Source: Theobroma cacao
Lineage: Eukaryota; Streptophyta; Magnoliopsida; Malvales; Malvaceae
Assembly (NCBI RefSeq): GCF_000208745.1
Contig: NC_030858.1
Location: forward strand, 29,977,234 to 30,041,233
Reading direction: 5' to 3'
DNA: 64,000 nt
The position numbers and the translations under genes were made by a program. Position 1 is the first letter of the stretch. Every line of letters begins with the position of its first letter. Shown here one piece after another: positions 24,701 through 36,362 of the stretch. The notes below the pieces were generated by a model. The model saw only the letters and a program-made list of their open reading frames with translations. It did no database searches and was not told the DNA's origin.

Positions 24701-26314
24701 CACACAAACTTGCCAGCTAGAACACACAGTGATTCAGTATCCACAGCCTTGCTTTCCCTGTAAGATCACTCTAAACCTTCAATTACCTTTATTTCAATAA
24801 GAACAGCACAGTGACAAACCAGAAAGTAAGTTCCACCACATTCCCAAAAGCTTATTAAAGCTCACTTTAACCAAGAAAAATCTCAATCATTAGCAAAATA
24901 GCAATCATGAAAGAAAATGCACTTGAGAGCAAAGAAAGAAAATACATGTTCATTAGGTGACATCTAATTTAATAGAACAGTAACATATTACTGAAGAATC
25001 AAGCTTATAACAACAAAAGAAAAACTCACACACTATAAGCCCTATACATTCGAGGAAAAAGGAAAGACAGCGGGTTGGAGGAGTAAAGCTGACAAACTTC
25101 AGCTTCAATCAAATCTTTCAAAAGATAACAAAAGTACCTTAGACCACGATCAATTATACGTCCCAACTCCACAGCCAATTCTCCAGGATGGCCTGGCTCA
25201 AATGAAGGATCAGCCATTGGAGAAACCTCGGTGAAGATCGAAAGTATCCCTTCCTTAGGTCGGTCTCTATAAGGCTGAACCAGTTGAGCAGTAACAATGC
25301 CCATAACACGAGTCTGGCCTAGCTGCACCTCTGATGAGCCATCCTCTCTGCAAATTCACCATAGCAATTAAACAGTCGATTTTACCAACATATCCACCAA
25401 GCAAGCTACTTATAGTAACCTAAAAGAGGGAATTAAAAAATATATTAATTTATAATTTAATATCATCAGACAATGCAAAACAATTTTTGTTTCAACTAGA
25501 AGAACAGCATCAAACGTGATCCTCCAATTCCTAAACCAGAAATTGCACAAAGAACAGGGATATAAAGACATCTCACCTAAATAGGTACAAACATTGGTTC
25601 GAACCAAGACATCCAATTATTCACATACACATACATTTTCTTACATTCATGCAAGCATGCATACACATACAAATACTATTAAGGGATGTTAACCCACATC
25701 CATTAAGTTTAGAATTTGTTGTGGCCTCATGTTCAGGCACAGCTTCTCCACCAATTTGCCCATTAGTTTTAGCTTAACATGGTATTAGAGGCTAGGTTAT
25801 TTGTCACCCTGTTTCATACTCTATTATGTTATTTGTTGCACGCATTGTCCACATCTTAGGCTCGTCTACTTCAATTTTAAGTATTAGCCTACACGTGAGG
25901 GGAGTGGTGTTATCCAATGGTAATTAAGTTTAGAGTTAGTTGTGGTCTTATGTTCGGGTTGAGCAATCTCCACGGAAATAGATTTTAGGTTGATTACACA
26001 ATACAAAAGTCATAGACTGCAAGTGCAAACAACCCAAGCTTCGAATTAAGCAATTTTAATACAACAGCGTTAGACAGAGTAATTATAAGCTGAAAAAGAA
26101 AGAAACCCATTACTGCAAATAGCCAAATGCATATAAGTTGGTTTTTATATACGTACATTGAATAATGCTAAACTTGCCTGCCAAACTTGACAACAATCTT
26201 ACGGTATTCATAGGGCTTTCGTCCATCGATTCGAATTTCAGAAAGCAAAGCAGTTCTGATGAAACTCTTGTCGTTCGCTGTCAACCGCCACGCATTCGCC
26301 AATCTACCTTCCAT
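21783..26314 (-). CDS. RRP45: Exosome complex component RRP45 (RNase PH-like)
   Basis: Subunit of the RNase PH-type ring of the RNA exosome (3'-5' RNA processing and decay in nucleus and cytoplasm). Exons in gene order: 26178-26314, 25138-25347, 24662-24757, 24425-24539, 22944-23024, 22656-22844, 21783-21887. They read in frame to a 310-residue product starting MEGRLANAWRLT. Landmarks: RIDGRKPYEYRK, VTAQLVQPYRDRP, FEPGHPGELAVELGRIIDR, RIDLHILDNGG, VHHLPIAITFGFF, GRMTTTVNANGDICAIQK, NTERALRKIKRHP. Six introns; the first uses a GC donor (AG|GCAAGT), the others GT. Plant RRP45 forms exist with and without a long C-terminal tail. Here the last exon runs through GTAAGTAA, so TAA at 21783-21785 either ends the protein or is intronic. 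Introns are long, and the first contains a TRIM. Confidence 0.93.
23508..23524. repeat. Poly(C) tract in an RRP45 intron
   Basis: Seventeen consecutive C, followed by T and five more C, in the long intron between exons 4 and 5. It is unusual in this AT-rich sequence, and on the sense (-) strand it is poly(G). Confidence 0.9.
25687..26000 (+). mobile_element. TRIM in RRP45 intron 1
   Basis: The left terminal repeat 25687-25779 (TGTTAACCCACATCC ... TTAACA) is followed directly by TGGTATTAGAGGC, a variant initiator-tRNA-Met primer-binding site. A purine-rich GTGAGGGGAGTG precedes the second terminal repeat, starting TGTTATCC at 25908 and ending near 26000. The two repeats share TTAAGTTTAGA.TT.GTTGTGG and TTATGTTC-type blocks but have diverged. 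The internal domain is about 128 bp and non-coding. The element lies antisense to the gene. Confidence 0.7.
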
Positions 26315-26590
26315 TCTTTCTCAGTTCCACTGCAACAATTGCTCCGATGCATTCTCTTAGCCGTTTTATCAAACAGTTTTTACCTTCTACTTAAGCTAAA
26401 CTAATTAATTATTAAAAGGATTTAAAAAAAAAAAAAACAACAAAGCTTGAAACTTACCGCTTTTATCGTATCCTATTTTCTTTCTTTTTTTTCTATTTAT
26501 TAGTGTTGAAGGGTTGGATTTTCCATAAAAAAGTGACAGCATCCAGAGAGAAATGCTTACAGTGAACGAAGAAGAACAGTGTAAGTGACT

Positions 26591-26606
26591 AAAACCCTAG
26601 GGTTTT
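26591..26606. promoter_or_regulatory. Telo-box palindrome upstream of RRP45
   Basis: AAAACCCTAGGGTTTT is a perfect palindrome holding a telo-box (AAACCCTA) on both strands, about 280 bp upstream of the RRP45 ATG. Telo-boxes are common near the start of plant genes for translation and RNA processing. A role in RRP45 expression is inference. Confidence 0.6.
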
Positions 26607-28039
26607 GCTTTATTTCCTTCCCTGGCGTTTAATATTAATTACTCAAAACTCTTTTTTTTTTTTTTTTCATTTCAAGTTTTATATCTTTTTCTGCTGCTTT
26701 ATTATTTGTTCAAAACTTTTTGTTTTTAAATTACGAAATTATAATTTTTTTAAAATACAAAATTAAAAGTGTGGTGCCTAATTAAACTCAACATTGGGCC
26801 AAGCCCAAGTTAAGATAATGCAGAAAATTCAGTAAGGTAGGAGGAGTGACCAAGATTGGCAAGAAAACCAACACACTTGTGACCTTGTTTGCAACTATGG
26901 GCGATCCATGAAATCTGTATAAGATGTCCATATTACAAATTTGAAGCTCGACCTTGTTATTATCAAATAGTTACAAATACTATATCATAAATTTCATATT
27001 AATAAGAGATGAGATAGATTTGTATATATAAATATTAATCGTTCATCACTTATCAAACATATCTTTTGAATTAAAAACGTGAACATATAATTTATAAATT
27101 TAAAAACTTAGACTAGTAACACATTGGGTCTAGCACGGTCTTTGTCTTCTTCCATAGTTATTTCAGTAGTTTTTAGATTAAAGCAGTTTGGTGGAGGTGG
27201 TGACCAACCAATCCAACGCGACGTGTATTTGTCATTCTGAATTACAATATATTTCTGATCGTTTGAATTTCAGCTCCAGTAACTCTTCCTGCCAAAGTTT
27301 TAAGCTTCATGCAACCCCGTAACTAGACATAAGATGGAAATGAACACCCCCACCCCTTTTTTTTTGGCTTATGATTGACAATATTTCTATTTATTAATTT
27401 ATTAAAAATCACTTTCATATTCATATATTAAAAAACCAAAAAGAATAACATAGATACAGGTTTGGTTTTTCTGATAAGCAGCAGTGGTAATTGGGCTCAC
27501 CAACCCCCACAACTAAATTCATGTACAAACAAACGAAACCTGCTCTCATTAACACCCCATTTAAATACGCTATACGTGGCATTACCTTACCTTACTTTTT
27601 TTTTTATTTTTTCAACTCTAAATTAATTCCTCTTTTGAATACACCAACCACACTTACATCATCGTCCATAAAAGAAAATTGATTTTTTTATAAAAAAAAA
27701 ATCGCTTTCAAATTTTATATTTTCTTGAGAAAATAGGATTTATTTTTATGATTTTATTTTGTGATTAAATTTTCAAAAATTAAGTTTTAAAAAAAATTTA
27801 ACTTCAAAATTTTCCAAATCTTACTTTTAAAAATTTTAATTCTACATGATATGGTAAAACATTTAAAGTTGATAAAAAATCCTGAAAGCAGAGCTCAATG
27901 TATATAGTTCCAAAAGATGGTGAATTAGAATATTTTAAATATTTTTAAAATTTTCTTTTTAATTTCAAGAAAATGAGGTTTCTTCAAATCAAATCTCCTT
28001 CTTGTGAATAAATAAGATAATTGATTTCTTATATAATAA
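26607..28039. other. Intergenic DNA left of the retroelement array
   Basis: AT-rich with homopolymer runs. I see no gene, RNA or complete element. A short + strand frame at 27491-27682 is low-complexity. Confidence 0.4.
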
Positions 28040-28269
28040 AAGAAGTTAGAAACACAAATAAGATTAAATGAGTGAGAGAGAAAAATCAACACAATGAGTT
28101 TTATAAAGGTTTAGCCTTTTTGCCTACGTCCTCTTCCTTAGATCAATTAAGGAGTTTAAATTCACTATTTAGAAAAAGATTCAATACAATGCCGTTTGTG
28201 GATAAAGTACAATCTTATAATATAATACCCTTTTATGGTTAAAGCACAACCACTCTACCTTTTATCTTG

Positions 28270-28274
28270 GTTAA
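28270..28274. repeat. Target-site duplication, left copy
   Basis: GTTAA next to the TG end of LTR1. It matches 46619-46623 exactly. Five bp is the length made by Ty3/gypsy and copia integrases. Confidence 0.9.
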
Positions 28275-31234
28275 TGTCACGACCCGGAACTCCCATCGAG
28301 CCCGTGACAACCGTCGCGACGTCCCGATAAGCACTCATTACCCCGAATGCCAATCGAAACCCCGCAAGGCTTAGCATCAACTTTCGCATCTCCCCGGTGA
28401 GTGACAGTTATTAAATCTCGCATTTCAAGAAATCATAAGTTGGTTCCAACTCAAAACAATAAAATATTATTTTCTAGCTCACTGGGGCATTTTCGTCAAT
28501 TTTTTTTTTTTAAATTTCGAAATCCGAAAAAATGTAATATGTAAGTGGAAACACGTAATTCATGATTTAAATTAAATTTTGAAGTCTAAAACATTCGTTT
28601 AAAGTAAAATTATAGCTATTTGAATATAATAAAAACATTAAATAAAATATTCTATTTTCTTAAAACACAATATTTTCAAAGTCTTCCTAAAATAACTTTT
28701 GTAGCGTAAGAGTAAAATAAATTTATTCATATAGTAATAAAGATAATTAAAGTATGAAATTTCGTTTACAGTGACACGTGGGCCCCCAACTAACCAAGAA
28801 GGTGTAGAGCTACGAACCCTTACTTCCTATGATGCAACTCCGAGATTAATTCTCGTCTTAATCAACTATCAACAAACTGTCCTGAGCCTGAAAAATGGAT
28901 AGGAAGAGGGGTGAGATTAAATAATCCCAGTGAGTAAACAATTACCATCAAAAGCATCTAAAGCCGAGTAGATGGAGACAATATAAAAACGTTATATCTC
29001 AATAATGTTCATAACACAAAATTCGTTTCAATCTATACCAAATAATTTCTTTTCATCAAAATTTCCCCGACTTATGAATTTTTTTAAACTTGGCCCCTGC
29101 CAATATCATTCTCGCGGGTACCTTCGTCAAGGTATCCCACTGAGACCGCCAAGGCTGTTCAATGACCCATACCCATAAACATGTTTTCACATCTGACACA
29201 CAGCCGTTCCTTGGCGTTGGCTGAGTCTCACTCTCACGTGGTGGCCCGAACGTGAGGTGCACTCAAATCATACCTCAGGAGATACTTCACCCAACATCTC
29301 CCCCCGGAGGTAAGTATATAATTGAGTTACCGTGCCCCTCTCATAGGCAGTCCACGGAAACCCCCACCACTGCAGTGACCGTTTAATATACCACCAGACC
29401 CATAAAAATTCCAGTAGCATAATATGGCGAATAAAATGTAATCCAGTCTACCGAGACCAATCCAAAATTGTTCATATATTTCATGCCAACCCCAAAAATT
29501 TAGCCATCATGCTACCATAGTGTCATAAGCCCCAATTTCAATAACATATAAAATCATAAATTTCAACACAGTCTCCATATACTCAATTTTCCCAAAACAA
29601 TATTTGATTTCAAAACCAGTATAAATCTCATTTTTATTAAAAAACATTTTAATTGGAAAACATAATATTTTATAATTTAAATTCACCATTCAATAAAAGC
29701 ATCAAACAAGTATAATTACTCTAGATATTTAAGACGATAAATTGTCCACTCACAGTTCTAGGAGTCGATGTACTCCTAATCCCAGTCTTCAAGCACAATT
29801 TTGGTACTTTTACCAGTGTAATTTGCTCACCACCTATCCACAATGTACAATACATAATTCACCACATCAATGCTTGACCATTATAAAATCAATTCAGGCT
29901 CGGTATATATGCATGATATGACATGCAACTTATCCGACTACCGCTTAAATGCGGTGCTGACCTAATTCGGCCTATTACCCGATTAAATTACTAACGCGTC
30001 CAATTTAATCTCAAATTAATTTTTTTCAGTTTCTATACCTCAATTGCACCCAAATTGACTTAATGTCCCTCGGTGTGGTGCAAATTATCAGTCCTGATAG
30101 CAAATTACGAAAATACCCCTAATGGGTAAAAATTCATATTTTTGCTCCGAAAATTTCCATTATTTTTCTAGACTCATAATTCATCATTATTCATCATAAT
30201 TCCTCAAATAAACATCAAGATCATCAGCCAATATTCCCCTAGAAAATTCAGCCAATAATGGTAATGGAGGAAAATAAATTCTTTTCTTGTTGTTTTGTTC
30301 CTAAATATGCTAAACTAACTTAAAACACTAACATAACTTAAAATCAAATTAATCTAACAAGTTTCTCTCTCCTAACCCATTTTTCCAGAATTGAATTCAT
30401 CCTCAAATCACATGATTCAACCATGGAAAATGATGGGAAATGCATGGGAAAGGTAAAGCACAAGTCAAAATCAAGAAATTTTACCTTTGGTCACTTGTTT
30501 CCTTGAATTTTCACCAATTTTTCCTTGAATTTCTCCCCCTAGGTTTTTGTTTTTCTTTTCCCCTTTGTTTTCTTGCTATGGCCGGCCATAATGAAGAGAA
30601 AATGGTGGTGTGGGCTGATTTTTATAGTTAAATAATATAATAATCTAAACTTGCCACATGTCACTACATTATTGGTCCATTTTTTAAATTCTTATCTTTT
30701 AAGCTTTAAATCTCCACCACACATTATTCCTTAAAATATCCATAACTTAGATAAAATTCTCAAACTTATCCAAAGTCTTGGTGAAGTAATTTTTGATATT
30801 TACACTTTTGCCCCCGTAAAAATCAAAAATTACATTTTTGCCCCAAAAACTGAAAAATTGCCCATAGACATATTTTTTATCCCTTATACTCATATCATTC
30901 CCCAATTTGTCAAATGTGATCTAAATTCTCTCAAAATCTCAAATTTTGTCCGCAGATGGAAAAATTACAATTTTACCCCTATATAGTGAAAATTTCAATT
31001 TGACTCCGAATTGATCCTCGAACTCCTAATTACCATTTTGAGTCATCCCTGAACTGTGAAACTCTTAATTTCACCTTAAAATTCCTATTTGAACTAGTTC
31101 GAGGCTTAATCGACTTAATGATACCATTAGGGGCAATATCGTCTTTTAACGATTTCTCGAACTTCCTAAATATACAAACATTCTATCGAGCATGTGAATG
31201 ATATTATAATTATTTTACAAAGCAGGGTTTGACA
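28275..31234 (-). repeat. LTR1 (outer, 3' LTR of the array)
   Basis: 2,960 bp with TGTCA/TGACA inverted ends. In its first 290 bp it differs from the other three LTRs at about nine places, including T or A for C or G at 28299, 28314, 28352, 28384 and 28402. The rest is almost identical to LTR2. On the - strand it has a TATAAAAA box at 30619-30626 with the palindrome ATGGCCGGCCAT about 40 bp downstream. Short open frames inside recur in all LTRs only because the LTRs are copies. Confidence 0.93.
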
Positions 31235-31248
31235 ACACTACCCCCCTT
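31235..31248 (-). promoter_or_regulatory. Polypurine tract, unit 1
   Basis: On the - strand AAGGGGGGTAGTGT lies directly against the TGTCA end of LTR1, the place where plus-strand DNA synthesis starts. The same site is at 36363-36376 and 41491-41504 in the other units. Confidence 0.8.
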
Positions 31249-31774
31249 AAAATAAAATTTTGTCCTCAAAATTTCACTTATCAACTCAAAGAAAAGGCGG
31301 GGTATTATCTTTTATTCGATGCTCAACTTCTCCTGTTATCTCCTTTATAGGGAATCTTAATTCACTAAAAATCATTCTTTATTTTAGTTAATCACAATAT
31401 CAACCCCACATATGTGTATATGCTTTATAATCCCATTTATGCATCCAAGATCTATCTTGATTTAATCATCGCATACGATGCAGTATCATAATTCCTCAGA
31501 GTCATCCCTTTGTCCTTAATCATCTTTCGTGCCTCTATATTGCTTTGTATCCTTCTTGTATTTCGACATCAATTTATTGCTTAAGATTTAAGTTCATTTG
31601 AACTTTGTATACCTCAAGTATTTTTGAGTTCTAATTTCCACAATATAGTAAGAAATTCTTACAACCATATTCCATATGAACTCATTTACTATATTATTCT
31701 TGAAACCTTTATTTACACGTCCATCACTTGGTATTTACATCCCCTGTCACTATGTTACACCTTCGTCTAACTTT
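31249..31774 (-). other. Non-coding remnant where pol would be, unit 1
   Basis: About 525 bp separate the gag stop from the polypurine tract. I see no protease, reverse transcriptase, RNase H or integrase motif. The same stretch is present in units 2 and 3 (36377-36902, 41505-42030), so the pol deletion predates the array. Confidence 0.75.
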
Positions 31775-33178
31775 TCACTCACTTTCTCCAGATCGGACTC
31801 GTGCTTCATCTTCCGTTACAGCGAAAACTCTTGTTGAAGAACGAGTCAATGGCCTCAAAGGTGGTTGTGCTGGGGTGTTGCTACCCATTTCAGATCGTAC
31901 AGTTACCCCCTGCCTCGGGTGTACTCCAGAGGAATCTCTCCTCTGCATATCCGTATGAGTTAGTGGGGATGGAGCAGCTACTGTAGCCCGTCCTAACTGT
32001 GGGCAGTCACTCCTAATGTGGCCCGGCTGGTCACAATGAAAGCATCTTATGCCCCAACACTCCCCAACATGATATCTCCCACATTTTTCGCATTTATTTA
32101 AACCTCCAAAACTCTTCTCGGAAGTACTACTCATCCCAGACCTGTTAAATCTCGGAGGTCTCTGCTGTAACTGTGAAAGTGGGGGTCGAGGAGATATCAC
32201 CGGAACAGAAACAGTACTCTCAGAAGCAAATGTGTCCTTACCTCTTTTGGGCAGTTGACTAGAGGATACATTCGGGTTTCTCCTCTTTGCAAACTCAGCT
32301 CGCATTCTCCGATTTTCATTCGTGAGTTTTTCGGCCCTTAAAGCCATCTGTACAACTTCTTTATGAGGCTCCCGGCCTGTCACAGTCATCCTCTCTCTGA
32401 TCTCGTTACGGAGCCCTTCTTCAAAATAACTAGCTTGATCTTGCTCAGACTTCACCAGGTCTGGCACATATGACATCAGCTCGTTAAAACGAGCCTCGTA
32501 CTCTTCTATGGTTAAATTCCCTTGTTGTAAACTTAGGAATTCTCTCTTCTTCTCTTTTTGATGAAAGTAGGTGTAGTATTGACCGTCGAATTCTTGTAGG
32601 AAGTCTATCCAAGTCAACGAAGTAATGGAACGTGATTTTACCGAGCTCCACCATGTACGAGCCCTCTTCTCTAGTAATCTTGTGGCCACCATTAACTTCA
32701 TATCATCATCCAATTTCATATCCACAAATGTCTCCGTTACCTGAGTAATCCAATCTTTAGCTGCGGTTGCATCCAAATCACCAACAAAAGAAGTGCAACC
32801 CAGCTGCCTAGCTTCCTTAAGCTTTTTGGAAATGGAGACATCTGGCACTGGTGGTGGAACAAGAGGTGGTGGTGGTGGCACTGGAGATACTGCTGGGGGA
32901 ACAGTATGAGGGACTCGACCAGCTTGAGCTTGGCCCATAATGACATTAAGAAAAGCTGCTAATGCCTGGACTGCCTCAAGAGACATGGCATGAACACCAG
33001 GAGTAGCAGTAGGTGGTGGAGGAGGTGGAGGAATCTCAGTAGGCTCAACAGCAGGTGCTGCTCGAAAAGTAGGTGCAGCAGACTCCCTTTCCACGGGATC
33101 TGGCTGACTAAGTCTAGCACGGCCTCTTCCCCTCCCTACTGACCTATAGAGAGGTGGACGCCCACGTCGAGGAGGCAT
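31775..33178 (-). CDS. Gag polyprotein, GAG-only element, copy 1
   Basis: 467 codons, intact. Order: a basic N-terminus with RG-rich stretch (residues 1-25), a proline-rich linker (about 45-115), a Retrotrans_gag capsid domain (about 120-290; landmarks KDWITQV, ARTWW, FLSLQQGNLTIEEYEARF), a basic region, and a C-terminal zinc knuckle C-x2-C-x4-H-x4-C at 379-392, preceded by CEKC and HVGEC. It stops just after TRVFAVTEDEA, a motif that in full-length Ty3/gypsy polyproteins leads into the protease. The capsid and nucleocapsid halves are thus complete and everything after is gone. Known role of Gag: particle assembly and RNA packaging. Transcription would start in the LTR to its right. This unit differs from units 2 and 3 at two bases just downstream of the stop (about 31739 and 31749). 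Confidence 0.93.
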   Translation of the reverse strand: MPPRRGRPPLYRSVGRGRGRARLSQPDPVERESAAPTFRAAPAVEPTEIPPPPPPPTATPGVHAMSLEAVQALAAFLNVIMGQAQAGRVPHTVPPAVSPVPPPPPLVPPPVPDVSISKKLKEARQLGCTSFVGDLDATAAKDWITQVTETFVDMKLDDDMKLMVATRLLEKRARTWWSSVKSRSITSLTWIDFLQEFDGQYYTYFHQKEKKREFLSLQQGNLTIEEYEARFNELMSYVPDLVKSEQDQASYFEEGLRNEIRERMTVTGREPHKEVVQMALRAEKLTNENRRMRAEFAKRRNPNVSSSQLPKRGKDTFASESTVSVPVISPRPPLSQLQQRPPRFNRSGMSSTSEKSFGGLNKCEKCGRYHVGECWGIRCFHCDQPGHIRSDCPQLGRATVAAPSPLTHTDMQRRDSSGVHPRQGVTVRSEMGSNTPAQPPLRPLTRSSTRVFAVTEDEARVRSGESE

Positions 33179-33384
33179 GGTACTCTACAATAAGAAATGG
33201 AATAGACTTAGATGACTTTAAATTCTATATGCAACTAACTCGATATAACCTAACTTAACTTGACTTACTTAACTTAACTTAACTTGGGCCACGCAGTGTC
33301 AGTGTGGATTTCTTAAAACAACTTTAAAATCAAAAACTTTGAAATCCAAAGCTTTAAAATCAAAATCTTTGATCTTTAAACCAT

Positions 33385-33396
33385 GCTCTGATACCA
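33385..33396 (-). promoter_or_regulatory. Primer-binding site, unit 1
   Basis: On the - strand TGGTATCAGAGC, complementary to the 3' end of initiator tRNA-Met, 7 nt from the end of LTR2. It proves that the element reads on the - strand. Repeated at 38513-38524 and 43641-43652. Confidence 0.9.
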
Positions 33397-33403
33397 ATCT
33401 AAT

Positions 33404-36362
33404 TGTCACGACCCGGAACTCCCATCGGGCCCGTGACAACCGCCGCGACGTCCCGATAAGCACTCATTACCCCGAATGCCGATCGAAACCCCGCAAGGCT
33501 TAGCATCAACTTCCGCATCTCCCCGGTGAGCGACAGTTATTAAATCTCGCATTTCAAGAAATCATAAGTTGTTTCCAACTCAAAACAATAAAAATATTAT
33601 TTTCTAGCTCACTGGGGCATTTTCGTCATTTTTTTTTTGAAATTTCGAAATCCGAAAAAATGTAATATGTAAGTGGAAACACATATTTCATGATTTAAAT
33701 TAAATTTTGAAGTCTAAAACATTCGTTTAAAGTAAAATTATAGCTATTTGAATATAATAAAAACATTAAATAAAATATTCTATTTTCTTAAAACACAATA
33801 TTTTCAAAGTCTTCCTAAAATAACTTTTGTAGCGTAAGAGTAAAATAAATTTATTCATATAGTAATAAAGATAATTAAAGTATGAAATTTCGTTTACAGT
33901 GACACGTGGGCCCCCAACTAACCAAGAAGGTGTAGAGCTACGAACCCTTACTTCCTATGATGCAACTCCGAGATTAATTCTCGTCTTAATCAACTATCAA
34001 CAAACTGTCCTGAGCCTGAAAAATGGATAGGAAGAGGGGTGAGATTAAATAATCCCAGTGAGTAAACAATTACCATCAAAAGCATCTAAAGCCGAGTAGA
34101 TGGAGACAATATAAAAACGTTATATCTCAATAATGTTCATAACACAAAATTCGTTTCAATCTATACCAAATAATTTCTTTTCATCAAAATTTCCCCGACT
34201 TATGAATTTTTTTAAACTTGGCCCCTGCCAATATCATTCTCGCGGGTACCTTCGTCAAGGTATCCCACTGAGACCGCCAAGGCTGTTCAATGACCCATAC
34301 CCATAAACATGTTTTCACATCTGACACACAGCCGTTCCTTGGCGTTGGCTGAGTCTCACTCTCACGTGGTGGCCCGAACGTGAGGTGCACTCAAATCATA
34401 CCTCAGGAGATACTTCACCCAACATCTCCCCCCGGAGGTAAGTATATAATTGAGTTACCGTGCCCCTCTCATAGGCAGTCCACGGAAACCCCCACCACTG
34501 CAGTGACCGTTTAATATACCACCAGACCCATAAAAATTCCAGTAGCATAATATGGCGAATAAAATGTAATCCAGTCTACCGAGACCAATCCAAAATTGTT
34601 CATATATTTCATGCCAACCCCAAAAATTTAGCCATCATGCTACCATAGTGTCATAAGCCCCAATTTCAATAACATATAAAATCATAAATTTCAACACAGT
34701 CTCCATATACTCAATTTTCCCAAAACAATATTTGATTTCAAAACCAGTATAAATCTCATTTTTATTAAAAAACATTTTAATTGGAAAACATAATATTTTA
34801 TAATTTAAATTCACCATTCAATAAAAGCATCAAACAAGTATAATTACTCTAGATATTTAAGACGATAAATTGTCCACTCACAGTTCTAGGAGTCGATGTA
34901 CTCCTAATCCCAGTCTTCAAGCACAATTTTGGTACTTTTACCAGTGTAATTTGCTCACCACCTATCCACAATGTACAATACATAATTCACCACATCAATG
35001 CTTGACCATTATAAAATCAATTCAGGCTCGGTATATATGCATGATATGACATGCAACTTATCCGACTACCGCTTAAATGCGGTGCTGACCTAATTCGGCC
35101 TATTACCCGATTAAATTACTAACGCGTCCAATTTAATCTCAAATTAATTTTTTTCAGTTTCTATACCTCAATTGCACCCAAATTGACTTAATGTCCCTCG
35201 GTGTGGTGCAAATTATCAGTCCTGATAGCAAATTACGAAAATACCCCTAATGGGTAAAAATTCATATTTTTGCTCCGAAAATTTCCATTATTTTTCTAGA
35301 CTCATAATTCATCATTATTCATCATAATTCCTCAAATAAACATCAAGATCATCAGCCAATATTCCCCTAGAAAATTCAGCCAATAATGGTAATGGAGGAA
35401 AATAAATTCTTTTCTTGTTGTTTTGTTCCTAAATATGCTAAACTAACTTAAAACACTAACATAACTTAAAATCAAATTAATCTAACAAGTTTCTCTCTCC
35501 TAACCCATTTTTCCAGAATTGAATTCATCCTCAAATCACATGATTCAACCATGGAAAATGATGGGAAATGCATGGGAAAGGTAAAGCACAAGTCAAAATC
35601 AAGAAATTTTACCTTTGGTCACTTGTTTCCTTGAATTTTCACCAATTTTTCCTTGAATTTCTCCCCCTAGGTTTTTGTTTTTCTTTTCCCCTTTGTTTTC
35701 TTGCTATGGCCGGCCATAATGAAGAGAAAATGGTGGTGTGGGCTGATTTTTATAGTTAAATAATATAATAATCTAAACTTGCCACATGTCACTACATTAT
35801 TGGTCCATTTTTTAAATTCTTATCTTTTAAGCTTTAAATCTCCACCACACATTATTCCTTAAAATATCCATAACTTAGATAAAATTCTCAAACTTATCCA
35901 AAGTCTTGGTGAAGTAATTTTTGATATTTACACTTTTGCCCCCGTAAAAATCAAAAATTACATTTTTGCCCCAAAAACTGAAAAATTGCCCATAGACATA
36001 TTTTTTATCCCTTATACTCATATCATTCCCCAATTTGTCAAATGTGATCTAAATTCTCTCAAAATCTCAAATTTTGTCCGCAGATGGAAAAATTACAATT
36101 TTACCCCTATATAGTGAAAATTTCAATTTGACTCCGAATTGATCCTCGAACTCCTAATTACCATTTTGAGTCATCCCTGAACTGTGAAACTCTTAATTTC
36201 ACCTTAAAATTCCTATTTGAACTAGTTCGAGGCTTAATCGACTTAATGATACCATTAGGGGCAATATCGTCTTTTAACGATTTCTCGAACTTCCTAAATA
36301 TACAAACATTCTATCGAGCATGTGAATGATATTATAATTATTTTACAAAGCAGGGTTTGACA
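33404..36362 (-). repeat. LTR2 (inner, mosaic)
   Basis: 2,959 bp. Its left about 290 bp matches LTR3 and LTR4 (CGGG, CCGCCG, GCCGATC, GAGCGAC states). Further right it matches LTR1 (CTCGGTGTGG and CAGTCCTGATAG near 35200). This is the chimera expected if the right LTR of one copy recombined with the left LTR of a sister copy. Confidence 0.92.

Noticed and set aside
31728..31986. + strand open frames opposite the gag 3' end
   Set aside because: Antisense shadows of the gag coding strand, low in recognisable features and repeated with it.
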